NCBI GenBank assembly: GCA_021781315.1
Contig: JAJXXB010000284.1
Coordinates: 1 to 5,533 of the forward strand
DNA length: 5,533 bases
Direction of reading: 5' to 3'
Source of the DNA: Actinomycetes bacterium
Lineage (GTDB): Bacteria; Actinomycetota; Acidimicrobiia; Acidimicrobiales; RAAP-2
Shown here: positions 4,740 through 5,533 of the stretch, piece after piece
How positions within the stretch are numbered: position 1 is the first letter of the stretch
Layout: the number at the start of each line of letters is the position of its first letter
Translations under genes and position numbers: made by a program
Notes under the pieces: generated by a model
The model's input: only the letters and a program-made list of their open reading frames with translations
Database searches by the model: none
Told to the model about the DNA's origin: nothing

Positions 4740-5533
4740 TGTCCGCCTACGCCTTCTATCTCGCGACGATCATCGTCTACGGCGCGGTCGACGCGATGGC
4801 CTGCCTGGCCCTCAACGTCGAGTTCGGGTTCTCCGGGATCTCCAACTTCGGTTTCATCATCTTCCAGTCGGTCGGCGCCTACGTCGCGGCCGTCCTCTCG
4901 ATGCCGGCGGCCGCCTCCTCCAACGGCGGCTTCCAGCAGTACATCCTGGGCTGGAACTTGCCCTGGCCCCTGCCGTGGATCGGCGCGGCGATCGCCGGCG
5001 GACTGCTCGCCCTACCCTTCGTGTTCCTGGTGGGCAAGCGACTGCGCGGGGACTTCGCCGCGGTGGGCCTGTTGGTCTCGGCGGTGCTACTCAACGTGCT
5101 GGTGAAGAACTACGTGCCGCTCTTCAACGGTGACGCCGGCATCTCGCTCGTGCCCGCGCCCTTCCAGAGCATCTGGAACCCGCAGGGACTGGGATACCAG
5201 TTCGCCTACGGCGCCGTCGCGGTCGTTCTCACCGTGCTCGTCTACTTCCTGTTAAAGCGCGTGACCGAGTCTCCCTACGGGCGCAGCTTGCGCGCGATGC
5301 GCGACAACGACATCGTGGCCGACTCCCTGGGCAAGAGCCTGCGCCGCCAGCGCACCTCGATGCTGGTGCTCGGCGGCATGGTCGCCGGTCTCTCCGGGGC
5401 GATCCTGGTGGGCTTCATCAGCCTGTGGGCCCCGGGCGCGTGGGGATACGCCGAGACGATCGTGCTCTTCGCCGCCATCATCCTCGGCGGCGCGGGCAAC
5501 CACAAGGGTGCGATCCTCGGCGCGATCCTGGTG
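4739..5533 (+). CDS. livM: Branched-chain-amino-acid-type ABC transporter permease, LivM family (3' end outside window)
   Basis: The first 265 residues of the second permease subunit; the frame is open to the right edge. The ATG at 4739 shares its A with the last base of the livH TAA (TAATG), and GAGAAG at 4725-4730 gives a modest ribosome binding site, so translation is probably coupled. Visible LivM marks are LALNVEFGFSGISNFGF (23-39) running into SVGAYVAAVLS (44-54), RGDFAAVGLLVSAVLLN (103-119) and the EAA-like cytoplasmic loop ESPYGRSLRAMRDNDIVADS (177-196) that docks on the ATPase. The GLSGAIL region (217-223) and IILGGAGNHKGAILGA (247-262) follow. Typical LivM proteins are about 300-400 residues, so a modest C-terminal piece is missing. 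Some relatives carry a fused ATPase domain, and whether this one does cannot be seen. Residue 172 is encoded by TTA, a rare codon in this GC-rich DNA. The ATPase genes (LivG/LivF type) would be expected next. Confidence 0.93.
   Translation, partial: MSAYAFYLATIIVYGAVDAMACLALNVEFGFSGISNFGFIIFQSVGAYVAAVLSMPAAASSNGGFQQYILGWNLPWPLPWIGAAIAGGLLALPFVFLVGKRLRGDFAAVGLLVSAVLLNVLVKNYVPLFNGDAGISLVPAPFQSIWNPQGLGYQFAYGAVAVVLTVLVYFLLKRVTESPYGRSLRAMRDNDIVADSLGKSLRRQRTSMLVLGGMVAGLSGAILVGFISLWAPGAWGYAETIVLFAAIILGGAGNHKGAILGAILV

Noticed and set aside
3981..4858. Tyr39 in LivH and Phe39 in LivM in place of the His seen in many relatives
   Set aside because: Aromatic residues at these positions also occur in other LivH/LivM proteins, including a Tyr in the E. 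coli LivM motif as I recall it, so this does not support a new mechanism.

Overview
The window is a GC-rich, tightly packed piece of bacterial chromosome. Its GTG starts, strong G/C bias at third codon positions, TetR and FCD-GntR regulators and actinobacterial style of solute-binding protein suggest an actinomycete-type organism, possibly Acidimicrobiia-like. That placement is an inference from style, since there is no rRNA or other marker here. I see no mobile element, CRISPR array, tRNA or phage gene.

Layout, left to right. (1) 3-347, plus strand: the C-terminal part of a TetR-family repressor, cut by the window edge. (2) 351-1061, minus strand: an FCD-subfamily GntR regulator that converges on the TetR gene with a 3-base gap. 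Its start is best placed at a GTG at 1061, not at the far-upstream ATG at 1205. (3) 1062-1420: a 359-base divergent control region. It holds a cluster of ACCAAT/ATTGGT half-sites just upstream of the GntR gene, a 23-bp interrupted palindrome (ATACTC...GAGTAT) with a further half-site 32 bases away, and a near-consensus promoter (TTGACA-17-TACAGT) pointing at the next gene. (4) 1421-2326, plus: a fumarylacetoacetate hydrolase (FAH) family enzyme. (5) 2390-3742, plus: the extracellular solute-binding protein of a branched-chain-amino-acid-type (HAAT) ABC transporter. (6) 3743-3866: a gap with two consecutive GC-rich hairpins. (7) 3867-4739, plus: LivH-type permease. (8) 4739-5533, plus: LivM-type permease, overlapping livH by one base (TAATG) and running off the right edge. 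The LivG/LivF-type ATPases would be expected further right but are not in view.

Working model (inference): the five right-hand genes form an import-and-degrade unit. The solute-binding protein and two permeases bring in a small organic acid, possibly an aromatic or dicarboxylic compound rather than an amino acid. The FAH enzyme cleaves or decarboxylates a 2,4-dioxo or similar intermediate derived from it. The divergent FCD-GntR protein senses a carboxylate ligand and controls both itself and the FAH-transporter operon. The hairpins after the binding-protein gene would let it be made in excess over the permeases. The families are ordinary. The parts worth following up are the control region and the hairpin pair.
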